This document shows positions 1-8,184 of a stretch of 38,269 nucleotides of DNA, piece after piece; position 1 is the stretch's first letter, and every line of letters begins with the position of its first letter. The notes under the pieces are model-generated. The model was not told the DNA's origin. It did no database searches and saw nothing but the letters and a program-made list of their open reading frames with translations. The position numbers and the translations under genes are program-made. Source of the stretch: Actinomadura darangshiensis (GTDB lineage: Bacteria; Actinomycetota; Actinomycetes; Streptosporangiales; Streptosporangiaceae); assembly GCF_004349235.1 (NCBI RefSeq), contig NZ_SMKY01000058.1, positions 1 to 38,269 of the forward strand. The letters are read 5' to 3'.

Positions 1-1
1 T

Positions 2-2335
2 CCCCAGCCGGCCGGGCGCTCCGCCTTCAAGGCGCCGCCCTTCACGCTCAACCCGTCCCCGTCCGACCGCAAGCGGGCGGTCACCCGCGCGCAGAAGGCC
101 CTCGCCGCGCATCCCGGCCGCGCCCACCACGCGGGCGGGCAGCGCTACACGGTGCGGTCGGTCGCCGTCAGCCGCGACGGAGCGGCCGACGTCCGGTTCG
201 ACCGGACCTACCGCGGCCTGCCCGTCTACGGCGGCGACCTCATCGTGCACCTCAAGCCGAACGGCTCCTACCTGGGGCTGGAGACCGCGTCCGACACCTC
301 GGGCGCGATCCGGACGACGCCCTCGGTGCGCGCCGGCGAGGCCGCCGCGGTCGCCCGTAAGCAGCTCAAGGGCAAGGTCTCGGCCGTCTCCAAGCCGGAG
401 TTGGCCGTCAAGACGGAGGGCCGGTCGGCCACGCTGGTCTGGAAGACCATCGTGTCCGGTGTTCGAACCGACCAGACACCGAGCAAGCTGAACGTGCTGG
501 TCGACGCGCAGAAGGGCCGGGTCGTCCAGAGCACGGACCAGGTCTCCACGTTCGCGCCCTCCGGCATCCGGTCCGCCGCGAAGGCACCGCAGCCGTCCGC
601 GGTGACCGCGGGCAGCGGGCACGGCATCTACGTCGGAACCGTCGACCTCGACCTGACACAGTCGGGCAGCACGTGGTCGATGCGGGACCCGTCGCACGGC
701 AACGGGTACACCACCAACCTGAACCACGCCACGTCGGGGACCGGCACCGTCTTCAGCAACTCCACCGGCGAGTTCGGCAACGGCTCCAACAACGACCCGG
801 CCTCCGCCGGCGTCGACGCCCACTACGGCGCCGCCATGACGTTCGACTACTTCAAGAACGTCCACGGCCGCAACGGCATCTTCGGCGACGGCCGCGGCGT
901 CCCGTCCCGCACCCACTACGGGAACGCCTACGTCAACGCCTTCTGGGACGGCTCCCAGATGACCTACGGCGACGGCGAGAACAACGCCAGGCCGCTGGTC
1001 GAGATCGACGTCGCCGGGCACGAGATGAGCCACGGTGTGAGCGGCGCGATCGTCGGCTGGGACGAGAACGGCGAGACCGGCGGGATGAACGAGGGCACCA
1101 GCGACATCTTCGGGACGATGGTGGAGTTCTACGCCAACAACCCCGTGGACAAGCCCGAGTACACGATGGGCGAGCTCATCGACATCTACGGCAACGGCGA
1201 CCCGCTGCGGTACATGTACAACCCGTCGCTCGACGGGCAGTCGCCCAACTGCTACGACAGCAACAACGGCGACCTCGACCCGCACTACTCGCTCGGCCCG
1301 CTGACCCACTGGTTCTTCCTGGCCGCCGTCGGCAGCGGCGACCACGGGTACGGCAACAGCCCGACCTGCAACAGCTCCACGGTCACCGGCATCGGCAACG
1401 ACAAGGCCGCCAAGATCTGGTTCAAGGCCCTCGCGTCCTACGCCAACAGCAACGAGAACTACGCCGACGCGCGCACCGACTCGCTCAAGGCCGCGGCCGA
1501 CCTGTACGGCACCCACTGCACCGAGTACAACACCATCGACGCCGCCTGGGCGGCGGTCGACGTCACCGGCTCCGACCCGGTCCCCGGCGACTGCCCCGGC
1601 CAGGGCGACGCCCCCCGCGTCACCAGCCCCGGCGACCAGTCCGGCACGGTCGGGACGGCGGTGAACCTCCCCGTCCAGGCCAGCGACCCGAAGGGCGAGA
1701 CCCTGACCTACAGCGCGACCGGGCTGCCGGCCGGGCTGTCGATCAACGCGTCCAGCGGCGTGATCTCCGGTACCCCGACCACCGCGGGCTCCAGCACCGT
1801 CACGGTCACCGCCAAGAACACGTCCGGCCTCACCGGCACCGCCACCTTCACGTGGACGGTCAACCCGCCCGGCGGCGGCTGCTCCTCGCCGGGCGACAAG
1901 GTCTCCAACGGCGGGTTCGAGAGCGGTACCTCGCCGTGGACCACCACGTCCGGTGTGGTGTCGTCCAACAGCGACGGCGAGAGCGCCCGCACCGGGACGC
2001 ACTACGCCTGGTTCGACGGGTACGGGCAGAGCCACACCGACTCGGCCTCCCAGTCGGTGGCCATCCCGTCGGGTTGCAAGGCGACCCTGTCGTTCTACCT
2101 GCACGTTGACACCGACGAGGCGCCCGGCACCGCCTACGACACCTTCAGCGTCAAGGTCGGCGGCACCACCGTCGCGACCTTCTCCAACCTCGACGCCGGC
2201 TCCGGATACGTCCAGAAGAGCATCGACGCCTCCGCCTACGCGGGCAAGAGCGTCACGCTCTCCTTCACCGGGACGGAGGACGCCTACCTCCAGACGAGCT
2301 TCGTCATCGACGACGTGGCCGTGAACGCCTCCTGA
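2..2335 (+). CDS. Secreted M4 (thermolysin-like) metallopeptidase, 5' end missing
   Basis: Extracellular zinc endopeptidase of the thermolysin family. The reading frame is already open at base 2 and has no start in the window, so the signal peptide and the beginning of the propeptide lie upstream; a GTG at 152 is internal. About 777 codons are visible. The first ~190 residues are FTP/PepSY-like propeptide (includes RGLPVYGGDL). The catalytic domain follows, with the zinc motif HEMSH at 1019-1033 and the third ligand Glu in GGMNEGTSD (codon at 1091). After it come a putative Ig-like domain (about 1610-1870, ending in FTWTV) and a C-terminal beta-sandwich-like domain beginning SNGGFESGTSPW. Such C-terminal modules usually mediate substrate or wall binding. 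The gene is monocistronic here and ends in a strong hairpin. Family certain; specificity unknown. Confidence 0.95.
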   Translation, partial: PQPAGRSAFKAPPFTLNPSPSDRKRAVTRAQKALAAHPGRAHHAGGQRYTVRSVAVSRDGAADVRFDRTYRGLPVYGGDLIVHLKPNGSYLGLETASDTSGAIRTTPSVRAGEAAAVARKQLKGKVSAVSKPELAVKTEGRSATLVWKTIVSGVRTDQTPSKLNVLVDAQKGRVVQSTDQVSTFAPSGIRSAAKAPQPSAVTAGSGHGIYVGTVDLDLTQSGSTWSMRDPSHGNGYTTNLNHATSGTGTVFSNSTGEFGNGSNNDPASAGVDAHYGAAMTFDYFKNVHGRNGIFGDGRGVPSRTHYGNAYVNAFWDGSQMTYGDGENNARPLVEIDVAGHEMSHGVSGAIVGWDENGETGGMNEGTSDIFGTMVEFYANNPVDKPEYTMGELIDIYGNGDPLRYMYNPSLDGQSPNCYDSNNGDLDPHYSLGPLTHWFFLAAVGSGDHGYGNSPTCNSSTVTGIGNDKAAKIWFKALASYANSNENYADARTDSLKAAADLYGTHCTEYNTIDAAWAAVDVTGSDPVPGDCPGQGDAPRVTSPGDQSGTVGTAVNLPVQASDPKGETLTYSATGLPAGLSINASSGVISGTPTTAGSSTVTVTAKNTSGLTGTATFTWTVNPPGGGCSSPGDKVSNGGFESGTSPWTTTSGVVSSNSDGESARTGTHYAWFDGYGQSHTDSASQSVAIPSGCKATLSFYLHVDTDEAPGTAYDTFSVKVGGTTVATFSNLDAGSGYVQKSIDASAYAGKSVTLSFTGTEDAYLQTSFVIDDVAVNAS

Positions 2336-2346
2336 CCCCGCCCTAC

Positions 2347-2380
2347 CTGCCGCCGGTCCTCCCACGGGGACCGGCGGCAG
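2347..2380 (+). terminator. Hairpin terminator after the M4 protease
   Basis: A perfect 13-bp inverted repeat (ctgccgccggtcc / ggaccggcggcag) with an 8-nt loop begins 12 bases after the protease stop. There is no clear T-run, as is common in actinomycetes. Confidence 0.75.
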
Positions 2381-2448
2381 CCGTCTGTGTCAGGGCTTGC
2401 GCAGCACGCGATCATCATCGGATCGGCCACGGTGGCCGCCGCGCGGTC

Positions 2449-2502
2449 TTGACGGTGGCGTGTCGTCCAGGTTAGGAAGGGGCGACCAAGAAACCGGTTA
2501 CA
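2449..2502 (+). promoter_or_regulatory. Promoter and LacI-type operator of the TRAP transporter
   Basis: A -35-like TTGACG lies at 2449-2454, with a weak -10-like TTAGGA 17 bp on (2472-2477). The operator at 2489-2502 reads agaaaccggttaca and matches 12 of 14 positions of the perfect palindrome in front of the CoA-transferase gene (6528-6541). Its placement just after the presumed start point fits repression by the LacI protein encoded at 5457-6479. The operator match is seen directly; the promoter elements are weaker. Confidence 0.65.
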
Positions 2503-2533
2503 TCGGATTCGAGACGCCCCTGCGGGAGGCCCC

Positions 2534-3565
2534 ATGGCCAACTCACCACCCACCCCCGTGCCGCCGGCGTCGCCCGGGATGCGGCGGCGCGGCTTCCTCG
2601 CGGCCGGGCTGGTCGGCCTCGGCGCGGTGGCCGCCCCGGCCGCGGCCGGGCTGCGGACCAGCCTGGGCGGCGGCGCCCTGCGCGTCGGCGACACCGTGGA
2701 CGAGCACAACCCCGAGGTCGTGTCCGAGAAGTACTTCCTGACCAGGCTGAACGCGCTCACCGGCGGCAAGCTGACCGGCCACGTCTACCCCAACGGCGTC
2801 CTCGGCAGCCACGACCGCATGAACGAGCAGCTGCGCAACGGCACCCTGGAGGTCGCCAAGAGCAGCATGGCCAACCTGGAGGTGTACGACCGGCGGCTCG
2901 GCATCTTCGCGCTGCCGTACGCCTTCACCGACCGCACGAGCCTGTACGCGGCGCAGGACGGCGAGCTCGGCAAGCGGCTGGGCGCGATCCTGGAGCGCAA
3001 GGGGCTGCGGCTGCTCGGCTGGTTCGACTCCGGCGAGCGCAACATCTACAACACCAAGCGGCCGCTGCACGAGCCCGGCGACATCCGCGGCCTGAAGATC
3101 CGCGTCCAGTCCAACCAGATCATGATCGACACGTTCAACACGCTGGGCGCGCAGGCGACGCCGGTCGAGACCAACCAGATCTACTCCGCGCTGCAGCAGG
3201 GCGTGGTGGACGCCGCCGAGAACTCGCTCACGTTCTACGTCCAGCAGCACCACAACGAGGTCGCCAAGTACTACTCCTACACCCGCCACTTCTACTCGGT
3301 GGACCCGCTGCTGGTCAGCGACCAGTGGTTCCGCTCCCAGAGCGCGTCCCACCAGGACGCGATCCTGCGGGCCGGGCACGAGGCCCAGCAGCACGAGCGC
3401 GAGCTGTGGGTGCGGTCGGACGCGGAGTACCTGAAGACGGCCCAGGGGTCGGGGTCCCACGTCAACGAGGCGGACACCGAGGCGTTCCGGCGTGCCGTCG
3501 CCGGCGTCTACACCCGCCACAAGGCGACCTTCGGGTCGCTGCTCCAGCTCACGGATTGGAGATGA
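2534..3565 (+). CDS. dctP: TRAP transporter solute-binding protein, DctP family
   Basis: Extracytoplasmic binding protein of a tripartite ATP-independent periplasmic transporter, 343 aa. ATG 2534 follows GGGAGG at suitable spacing; ATG 2579 (MRRRGFL) is a possible alternative. The N-terminus carries a twin-arginine-like signal, RRRGFLAAG followed by an Ala/Gly-rich hydrophobic stretch, so export may be by Tat. The DctP fold is clear: NGVLGSHDRMNEQLRNG, ALPYAFTDR, and GLKIRVQSN, in which Arg190 aligns with the arginine that clamps the ligand carboxylate in characterised TRAP binding proteins such as SiaP. This supports a carboxylate substrate. The gene overlaps dctQ by 4 bp (ATGA). A LacI operator upstream ties it to the enzyme operon downstream. 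The ligand cannot be named from sequence. Confidence 0.93.
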   Translation: MANSPPTPVPPASPGMRRRGFLAAGLVGLGAVAAPAAAGLRTSLGGGALRVGDTVDEHNPEVVSEKYFLTRLNALTGGKLTGHVYPNGVLGSHDRMNEQLRNGTLEVAKSSMANLEVYDRRLGIFALPYAFTDRTSLYAAQDGELGKRLGAILERKGLRLLGWFDSGERNIYNTKRPLHEPGDIRGLKIRVQSNQIMIDTFNTLGAQATPVETNQIYSALQQGVVDAAENSLTFYVQQHHNEVAKYYSYTRHFYSVDPLLVSDQWFRSQSASHQDAILRAGHEAQQHERELWVRSDAEYLKTAQGSGSHVNEADTEAFRRAVAGVYTRHKATFGSLLQLTDWR

Positions 3566-4104
3566 GGCCCGTGCCAGCGCCCCGTACCTCCCTGCTCGCC
3601 AAGGCGGAGAACACCGTGCTCGCCGCGGCGCTCTGCGGGATCGTGGTCGTCGTCCTGCTCCAGATCGGCTCCCGCGCCCTGCTCGACCGGCCGCTGTCGT
3701 GGTCGACCGAGGCGGCCACCGACTTCCTCGTCTGGTCGGCCTTCCTCGGCTTCGCGGTCGGCGTCCGCGAGCGCGGCCACGTCGCGCTGACGCTGATCGA
3801 GGAGCACCTGTCCGGCCGCGTCCTGTACGCGGTGCGGCTCGCGCAGCTCACCGTCTTCGCGTTCCTGCTCGGCGGCCTCTGCTACGGCGGGGCGCAGATG
3901 GTGTTCGGCGAGCTCGACGCGGTGTCGCCCGCGGGCATCCCGCGCTGGACGGTCTTCGCCGCGGTCCCGGTCGGCACCGGACTCGCCCTGCTGCACGTGG
4001 CCGTCCAGGCGTTCACGCTCAGCCCGGACGACGCCGCGGACGCGCCCGGCACCGCCGGGCGGGCGGCCGCGGACCCGATCGAGGCGGCGGGGGGCACGCT
4101 GTGA
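3562..4104 (+). CDS. dctQ: TRAP transporter small membrane subunit, DctQ family
   Basis: Small integral membrane subunit of the TRAP transporter, 180 aa, normal for DctQ. ATG 3562 overlaps the dctP stop in an ATGA, which fixes the start and implies translational coupling. Four hydrophobic segments are visible: about residues 15-38 (VLAAALCGIVVVVLLQIG), 45-70 (DFLVWSAFLGFAVGV), 88-110 and 128-150. The family features ALLDRPLSWSTEAA and VRERGHVAL are present. The C-terminal ~30 residues are an Ala/Asp-rich cytoplasmic tail. It is expected to pair with DctM and dock the substrate-loaded DctP. The gene overlaps dctM by 4 bp (GTGA). Confidence 0.92.
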   Translation: MRPVPAPRTSLLAKAENTVLAAALCGIVVVVLLQIGSRALLDRPLSWSTEAATDFLVWSAFLGFAVGVRERGHVALTLIEEHLSGRVLYAVRLAQLTVFAFLLGGLCYGGAQMVFGELDAVSPAGIPRWTVFAAVPVGTGLALLHVAVQAFTLSPDDAADAPGTAGRAAADPIEAAGGTL

Positions 4105-5375
4105 TCGTCATCCTGCTGGCCGTCCTGGCCGTCCTCGTCCTCGGCGGGACGGCGATCGCCGCGGCGATGGGCACGACGGGCCTCATCGACGCCATCGTCT
4201 CCGGGCTGCCCGTCCAGAATGTCGCCCAGGCCATGTTCGCCGGGCTGGAGTCGTTCACCCTGCTGGCCATCCCGCTGTTCATCCTCACCGGCGAGATCCT
4301 GCACCGCTCCGGCGCCGCCGACCGGCTGGTCGCGTTCGTCAACGCCTGCGTGGCCTGGCTGCCGGGCGGTCTCGGGATCAGCGTGGTCGGCTCGACCATG
4401 GTGTTCTCGGGCCTGTCGGGGTCGGTCAACGCCGACGCCGCGGCGATCGGGTCGACGATGCTGCCGCCGATGGAGCGCGCCGGGTACCGCCGGGAGTGGT
4501 CGGCGTCGATCGTGGCCGCGTCCTCGGGCACCGGCGTGCTGATCCCGCCGTCCATCACGATCATCGTGCTCGCCACCGTCGCGAACCTGTCGGTGACCGA
4601 GCTGTTCCTGGCCGCGCTGCTGCCCGCCGCCGTCGTCGCGATCAGCAAGGTGATCGTCATCCTGTGGTACGCGCGGTTCGTCGAGCCGCCGGTGGAGCGC
4701 GTCGCGCCGGGCTTCGGCGCGCTCGGCCGGGCGTTCGGGCGGGCCGTCCCGGCGCTGGTCGCGCCGCTGGTCATCCTCGGCGGCATCTTCAGCGGGACGT
4801 TCACCGCGACCGAGGCCGCCGCGATCGCGGTGCTGTACTCCACCCTGCTGGCCCTGGCGTACCGGACGATCCCGTGGCGGGAATGGGGCGGCATGCTGGT
4901 GCGGGTCGGCAAGACCAGCGGCGTGGTCCTGGTGCTGGTCGGCGTCGCGCAGATCCTCGCCTACATGCTGGCCTACGACCGGGTCGAGGTCTCGCTCGCC
5001 GACTGGGCGTCCGGGTTCACCGGCAACTACCTGCTGTTCACCCTCGTGCTGATCGTCGTCTTCTGGATCATCGGCGCGCTGCTGGACGGCATGCCGGCGC
5101 TCATCGTGCTGGCGCCGCTGTTCCTGCCGCTGGCGCAGGAGGCCGGCATGAGCCCGCTGCACTTCGCCGTCCTCGCCCTGGCGATCATCGGGATCTCGCT
5201 GGTGACGCCGCCGCTCGGCACGGCCTGCTTCATCGTCAGCGGCATCGCCAACGTCAGCATGGCGCGGCTGGTCAAGCCGATGGCGCCGTTCATCGTGATC
5301 ATGTTCGTGACGATGATCCTGCTCGCCTACGTGCCGGGGTTCGCCGAATGGCTGCCCGGGCTGTACGGGGAGTGA
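4101..5375 (+). CDS. dctM: TRAP transporter large permease subunit, DctM family
   Basis: Large transmembrane subunit that moves the substrate using an ion gradient, 424 aa, the usual DctM length. GTG 4101 overlaps the dctQ stop (GTGA). The protein is hydrophobic throughout, with 11-12 predicted membrane segments. It carries family landmarks: IPLFILTGEILHRSGAADRL, the conserved GGLGISVVGSTMVFSGLSGS region, AAIGSTMLPPMERAGY, SGTGVLIPPSI and VTPPLGTACFIVSGI. It is the last gene of the transporter operon; lacI follows after 81 bp. Together with DctP and DctQ it forms a complete transporter, controlled (by inference) by the operator at 2489. Confidence 0.95.
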   Translation: MIVILLAVLAVLVLGGTAIAAAMGTTGLIDAIVSGLPVQNVAQAMFAGLESFTLLAIPLFILTGEILHRSGAADRLVAFVNACVAWLPGGLGISVVGSTMVFSGLSGSVNADAAAIGSTMLPPMERAGYRREWSASIVAASSGTGVLIPPSITIIVLATVANLSVTELFLAALLPAAVVAISKVIVILWYARFVEPPVERVAPGFGALGRAFGRAVPALVAPLVILGGIFSGTFTATEAAAIAVLYSTLLALAYRTIPWREWGGMLVRVGKTSGVVLVLVGVAQILAYMLAYDRVEVSLADWASGFTGNYLLFTLVLIVVFWIIGALLDGMPALIVLAPLFLPLAQEAGMSPLHFAVLALAIIGISLVTPPLGTACFIVSGIANVSMARLVKPMAPFIVIMFVTMILLAYVPGFAEWLPGLYGE

Positions 5376-5456
5376 CGCGGGTGCCCGGAGGCCCGCGTAC
5401 CGCCGCCGCGCGTCCGATACCGTCATGGCGGACGGTGCGAGGTGTGAGGGAGTCAG

Positions 5457-6479
5457 GTGGCTGCGCAGCGGGGGAACGGCGGTGGCCGGCCGACCATCCG
5501 GAACGTGGCGGCGCTGGCCGGGGTCTCCGTGGCGACGGTGTCCCGGGTGTTCGCGGGGTCGGCGGGGGTGTCGGCCGAGCTCACCCGGCGGGTGCACGCC
5601 GCGGCGGACGAGCTCGGCTACCGGCCGCACGTCGTCGCGCAGAGCCTGGCCAGCGGGCGCAGCAACATCGTCGGGATGCTGGTGCCGAACCTCGCCAACC
5701 CGCACTTCTACACGCTGATCAAGCAGGTCCTGCACGACGCGGGCCGGGACGGCTACCAGGTCCTGGTCGCCGACTCCGACGAGTCCCCGGCCGCCGAGCG
5801 CGACCTCGGGCTGAGCCTGCTGGAGCGGGCGGACGGCCTCGTCCTGTGCGCGCCGCGGTCCGCCCCCGGCGTGCTGCGCGAGCTGGTCGGACGGGGCCGG
5901 CCGGTCCTCGTGATGGACCGCAAGCTCGACGACCCCGTCGTGTCGACCGTGGTGATGGACGCGCACGGCGCCATGCGCGAACTCGTCCAGCACCTGGTCG
6001 ACCTCGGGCACGAGCACGTCACCTACCTGCACGGGCCCGCGCGTTCCTGGCAGGAGCAGGAGCGCTGGCGCGCGCTGCGCGGTTACCGCCGGCGGGGCCT
6101 GCGGGTCAGCGAGGTGCCCGCGGGAGCGACGGTGGAGGCGGGGCACCGGGTCGCCGGCCAGGTGCTGGAGACCGGGTGCACGGCGGTCGTCGCGCACAAC
6201 GACCTCAGCGCGATCGGCCTGATGGCGGCGCTGGACGAGCGCGGCCTGCGGATACCGGACGACATGTCCGTAACCGGTTACGATGACATCCCGTTCGGTC
6301 GCTTCATGTCACCATCGCTCACGACCGTGCACACCTCGCAGGAGGAGGCGGCGTCCGCCGCCTGGCAGGCGATGCGCGGCCTGCTGGAGGGGGGCCGGCC
6401 GGGGGCGCGCACGGTGGTCGCCTCGGAGCCCGTGTTCCGGCGGTCGACGGCCGGGCCCCGCTCCGCCGAGTCCGGCTGA
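5457..6479 (+). CDS. LacI-family transcriptional regulator
   Basis: DNA-binding repressor of the LacI/GalR family, 340 aa. GTG 5457 is preceded by GAGGGAG. The N-terminal helix-turn-helix (residues about 12-35, TIRNVAALAGVSVATVSRVF) is canonical, and a hinge helix region follows (ELGYRPHVVAQSLASGRSN). The periplasmic-binding-protein-like effector domain runs from about residue 62 (VGMLVPNLANPHFYTL) to VTGYDDIPFGRFMSPSLTTV near residues 272-291. It sits between the TRAP genes and the CoA-transferase operon. Near-identical palindromes with core AACCGGTTAC occur before both units, so it most likely represses both until an inducer from the imported substrate binds. A third copy is inside its own coding sequence (6269-6282), suggesting autoregulation or looping. 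Inducer unknown. Confidence 0.94.
   Translation: MAAQRGNGGGRPTIRNVAALAGVSVATVSRVFAGSAGVSAELTRRVHAAADELGYRPHVVAQSLASGRSNIVGMLVPNLANPHFYTLIKQVLHDAGRDGYQVLVADSDESPAAERDLGLSLLERADGLVLCAPRSAPGVLRELVGRGRPVLVMDRKLDDPVVSTVVMDAHGAMRELVQHLVDLGHEHVTYLHGPARSWQEQERWRALRGYRRRGLRVSEVPAGATVEAGHRVAGQVLETGCTAVVAHNDLSAIGLMAALDERGLRIPDDMSVTGYDDIPFGRFMSPSLTTVHTSQEEAASAAWQAMRGLLEGGRPGARTVVASEPVFRRSTAGPRSAESG
6269..6282. promoter_or_regulatory. Intragenic copy of the LacI operator palindrome
   Basis: The perfect 14-bp palindrome cgtaaccggttacg lies inside lacI, over codons for S271-V272-T273-G274-Y275. It shares the 12 central bases gtaaccggttac with the operator at 6528-6541. Val272 uses GTA, a rare codon in DNA of this composition, which is what completes the palindrome. 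It may act as an auxiliary operator 259 bp upstream of the main one. Part of the match comes for free from the conserved VTGYD coding motif, so binding is an inference. Confidence 0.5.
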
Positions 6480-6501
6480 CCTGCCCCTCCCTGACCTGCT
6501 C

Positions 6502-6541
6502 TTGACAGAATCCCGCTCGGATAGTTGTGTAACCGGTTACA
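6502..6541 (+). promoter_or_regulatory. Promoter and main LacI-type operator of the catabolic operon
   Basis: A consensus -35 TTGACA is at 6502-6507. The perfect 14-bp palindrome tgtaaccggttaca is at 6528-6541 and covers the expected -10/start region about 18-20 bp downstream, where a bound repressor would block RNA polymerase. The best -10-like strings (tgtgta, tgtaac) overlap the operator itself. The ribosome-binding site AGGAG and the ATG at 6558 follow at once. Confidence 0.8.
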
Positions 6542-6557
6542 AGCGTTAGGAGCGCCC

Positions 6558-8078
6558 ATGGCATCCAGACCCCCGCTCGTCTCCGCCGCGGACGCGGTGG
6601 CGGGCATCCCCGACGGCGCCACCGTCGCCATCACCGGATCCGGCGGCGGCGTCCTCGAACCCGGCTCGCTGCTGGCCGCCGCCGAGGAGCGGTTCCTCGC
6701 CACCGGGTCCCCGCGCGGCACCACCCTCGTCCACGCGCTCGGGCTCGGCGACCGGGACCGGCTCGGCACCAACGCCTTCGCCCACGAGGACATGGTCCGC
6801 CGCGTGATCGGCGGCCACTGGACCTGGTCGCCGCGGATGATGAAGCTCGCCGCCGAGAACCTCATCGAGGCCTACGCGCTGCCGTCCGGCGCGATCAGCC
6901 TGCTGCTGCGCGAGATCGGCGCCCGCCGCCCCGGCCTCGTCACCCGCACCGGCCTGCACACCTTCGCCGACCCGCGGCACGGCGGCGGCCGGATGAACGA
7001 CGCGGCCGCCGAGGACATCGTCGAGCTGCTCGAACTCGACGGCCGCGAGTACCTGCGCTACCGCCCGTTCCCCGTGGACGTCGCGATCGTCCGGGGCACC
7101 GAGGCCGACCGGAACGGCAACATCACCTGCCGGGACGAGGCCGCCCTGCTGGACGTCCGCGCCGTCGCCCAGGCGGCGCGGGCCTCCGGCGGCCGGGTCC
7201 TCGCCCAGGTCAAGCGGATCGCCGACGACCCGCTCGACCCCCGCGACGTCGTCATCCCGGGCACGCTGGTCGACGCGATCACGGTCTGCCCGGCTCAGCG
7301 GCAGACCTACGTCGCCGAGCACGACCCCGCCCTGGCGGGACCCGCGGACGCCGCGTTCGCCGTCGACCTCTCCGACCCGGTGCGCGCCGCCGTCGCGCGG
7401 CGCGCGGCCATGGAGGTGCCGGCGGGCGCCGTCCTGAACGTGGGCTTCGGCATGTCGGCCCACGTCGTCGACGTGCTGGCCCAGCAGGGACGGCTGGACG
7501 AGGTGACCATCGCCATCGAGCAGGGGCTCTTCAACGGCGTCCCCGCGTCCGGCGACCTGTTCGGCATGTCGCGCGGGGCGTCGGCGCGCGTGGCGTCCAC
7601 CACCCAGTTCGACCTTTTCGGCATGGGCATGCTCGACGTCTGCTGCCTCGGCCTCGCCCAGGCGGACGCGTCCGGCTCGGTCAACGTCTCCCAGTTCGGC
7701 GGCCGGGTCATCGGCCCCGGCGGGTTCGTCGACATCTCCCAGCACGCGCGCAAGGCGGTCTTCTGCGGCACGTTCACCGCCAAGGGCCTGCGGGTGGAGG
7801 TCGGGGACGGCGGCATCGCGATCCGCGAGGAGGGGCAGGTCCCCAAGTTCGTGGACGCCGTCGAGCAGATCACCTACTCCGGCCCGTTCGCCCTCCGCGA
7901 GGGCAGGGAGGCGCTGTTCGTCACCGAACGGGCCGTCTTCCGGCTCACCTGCGAAGGGATCGAGCTGACCGAGGTGGCGGCCGGGGTCGACATCGACCGC
8001 GACATCCTGCCCCACATGGCCTTCCGGCCGGTGATCCGCGCCCCCCGCCCCATGCCGGCGGAGGTCTTCCGACCGTGA
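6558..8078 (+). CDS. Acyl-CoA:acetate/3-ketoacid CoA-transferase, fused alpha-beta type
   Basis: Family I CoA-transferase that moves CoA from a donor such as acetyl-CoA or succinyl-CoA to a free carboxylate, 506 aa. ATG 6558 has AGGAG 6-10 bases upstream; a longer frame starting with TTG at 6525 would begin inside the operator and is rejected. The single chain combines the alpha half (AITGSGGGVLEPGSLLAAAEE near the N-terminus) and the beta half (from about residue 280), like YdiF or propionate CoA-transferases. Glu321 in TIAIEQGLFNGVP sits where the family's catalytic glutamate forms the glutamyl-CoA intermediate. GGFVDISQHARKAVFCGTF is the usual C-terminal family motif. It is first in the operon and probably activates the acid brought in by the TRAP transporter. 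Confidence 0.9.
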   Translation: MASRPPLVSAADAVAGIPDGATVAITGSGGGVLEPGSLLAAAEERFLATGSPRGTTLVHALGLGDRDRLGTNAFAHEDMVRRVIGGHWTWSPRMMKLAAENLIEAYALPSGAISLLLREIGARRPGLVTRTGLHTFADPRHGGGRMNDAAAEDIVELLELDGREYLRYRPFPVDVAIVRGTEADRNGNITCRDEAALLDVRAVAQAARASGGRVLAQVKRIADDPLDPRDVVIPGTLVDAITVCPAQRQTYVAEHDPALAGPADAAFAVDLSDPVRAAVARRAAMEVPAGAVLNVGFGMSAHVVDVLAQQGRLDEVTIAIEQGLFNGVPASGDLFGMSRGASARVASTTQFDLFGMGMLDVCCLGLAQADASGSVNVSQFGGRVIGPGGFVDISQHARKAVFCGTFTAKGLRVEVGDGGIAIREEGQVPKFVDAVEQITYSGPFALREGREALFVTERAVFRLTCEGIELTEVAAGVDIDRDILPHMAFRPVIRAPRPMPAEVFRP

Positions 8079-8184
8079 GGACGAGAGGTATTCCGTCTTT
8101 GAGGACGCGGTGGTCTTCTGGCCGTCAGGAGGCGGCGGGCGCCAGTGGGATTGCCGTGGGCCGGTGAGTGAAGGAGGAGTCGGT

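Noticed and set aside
3882..6197. Long open frame (about 770 codons) on the minus strand across dctM and lacI
   Set aside because: Low-complexity Arg/Asp/His-rich translation typical of the antisense of GC-rich genes; the plus-strand genes have clear families.
6525..6557. Upstream TTG start extending the CoA-transferase by 11 residues
   Set aside because: It would begin inside the operator, with no ribosome-binding site; ATG 6558 has AGGAG at correct spacing.
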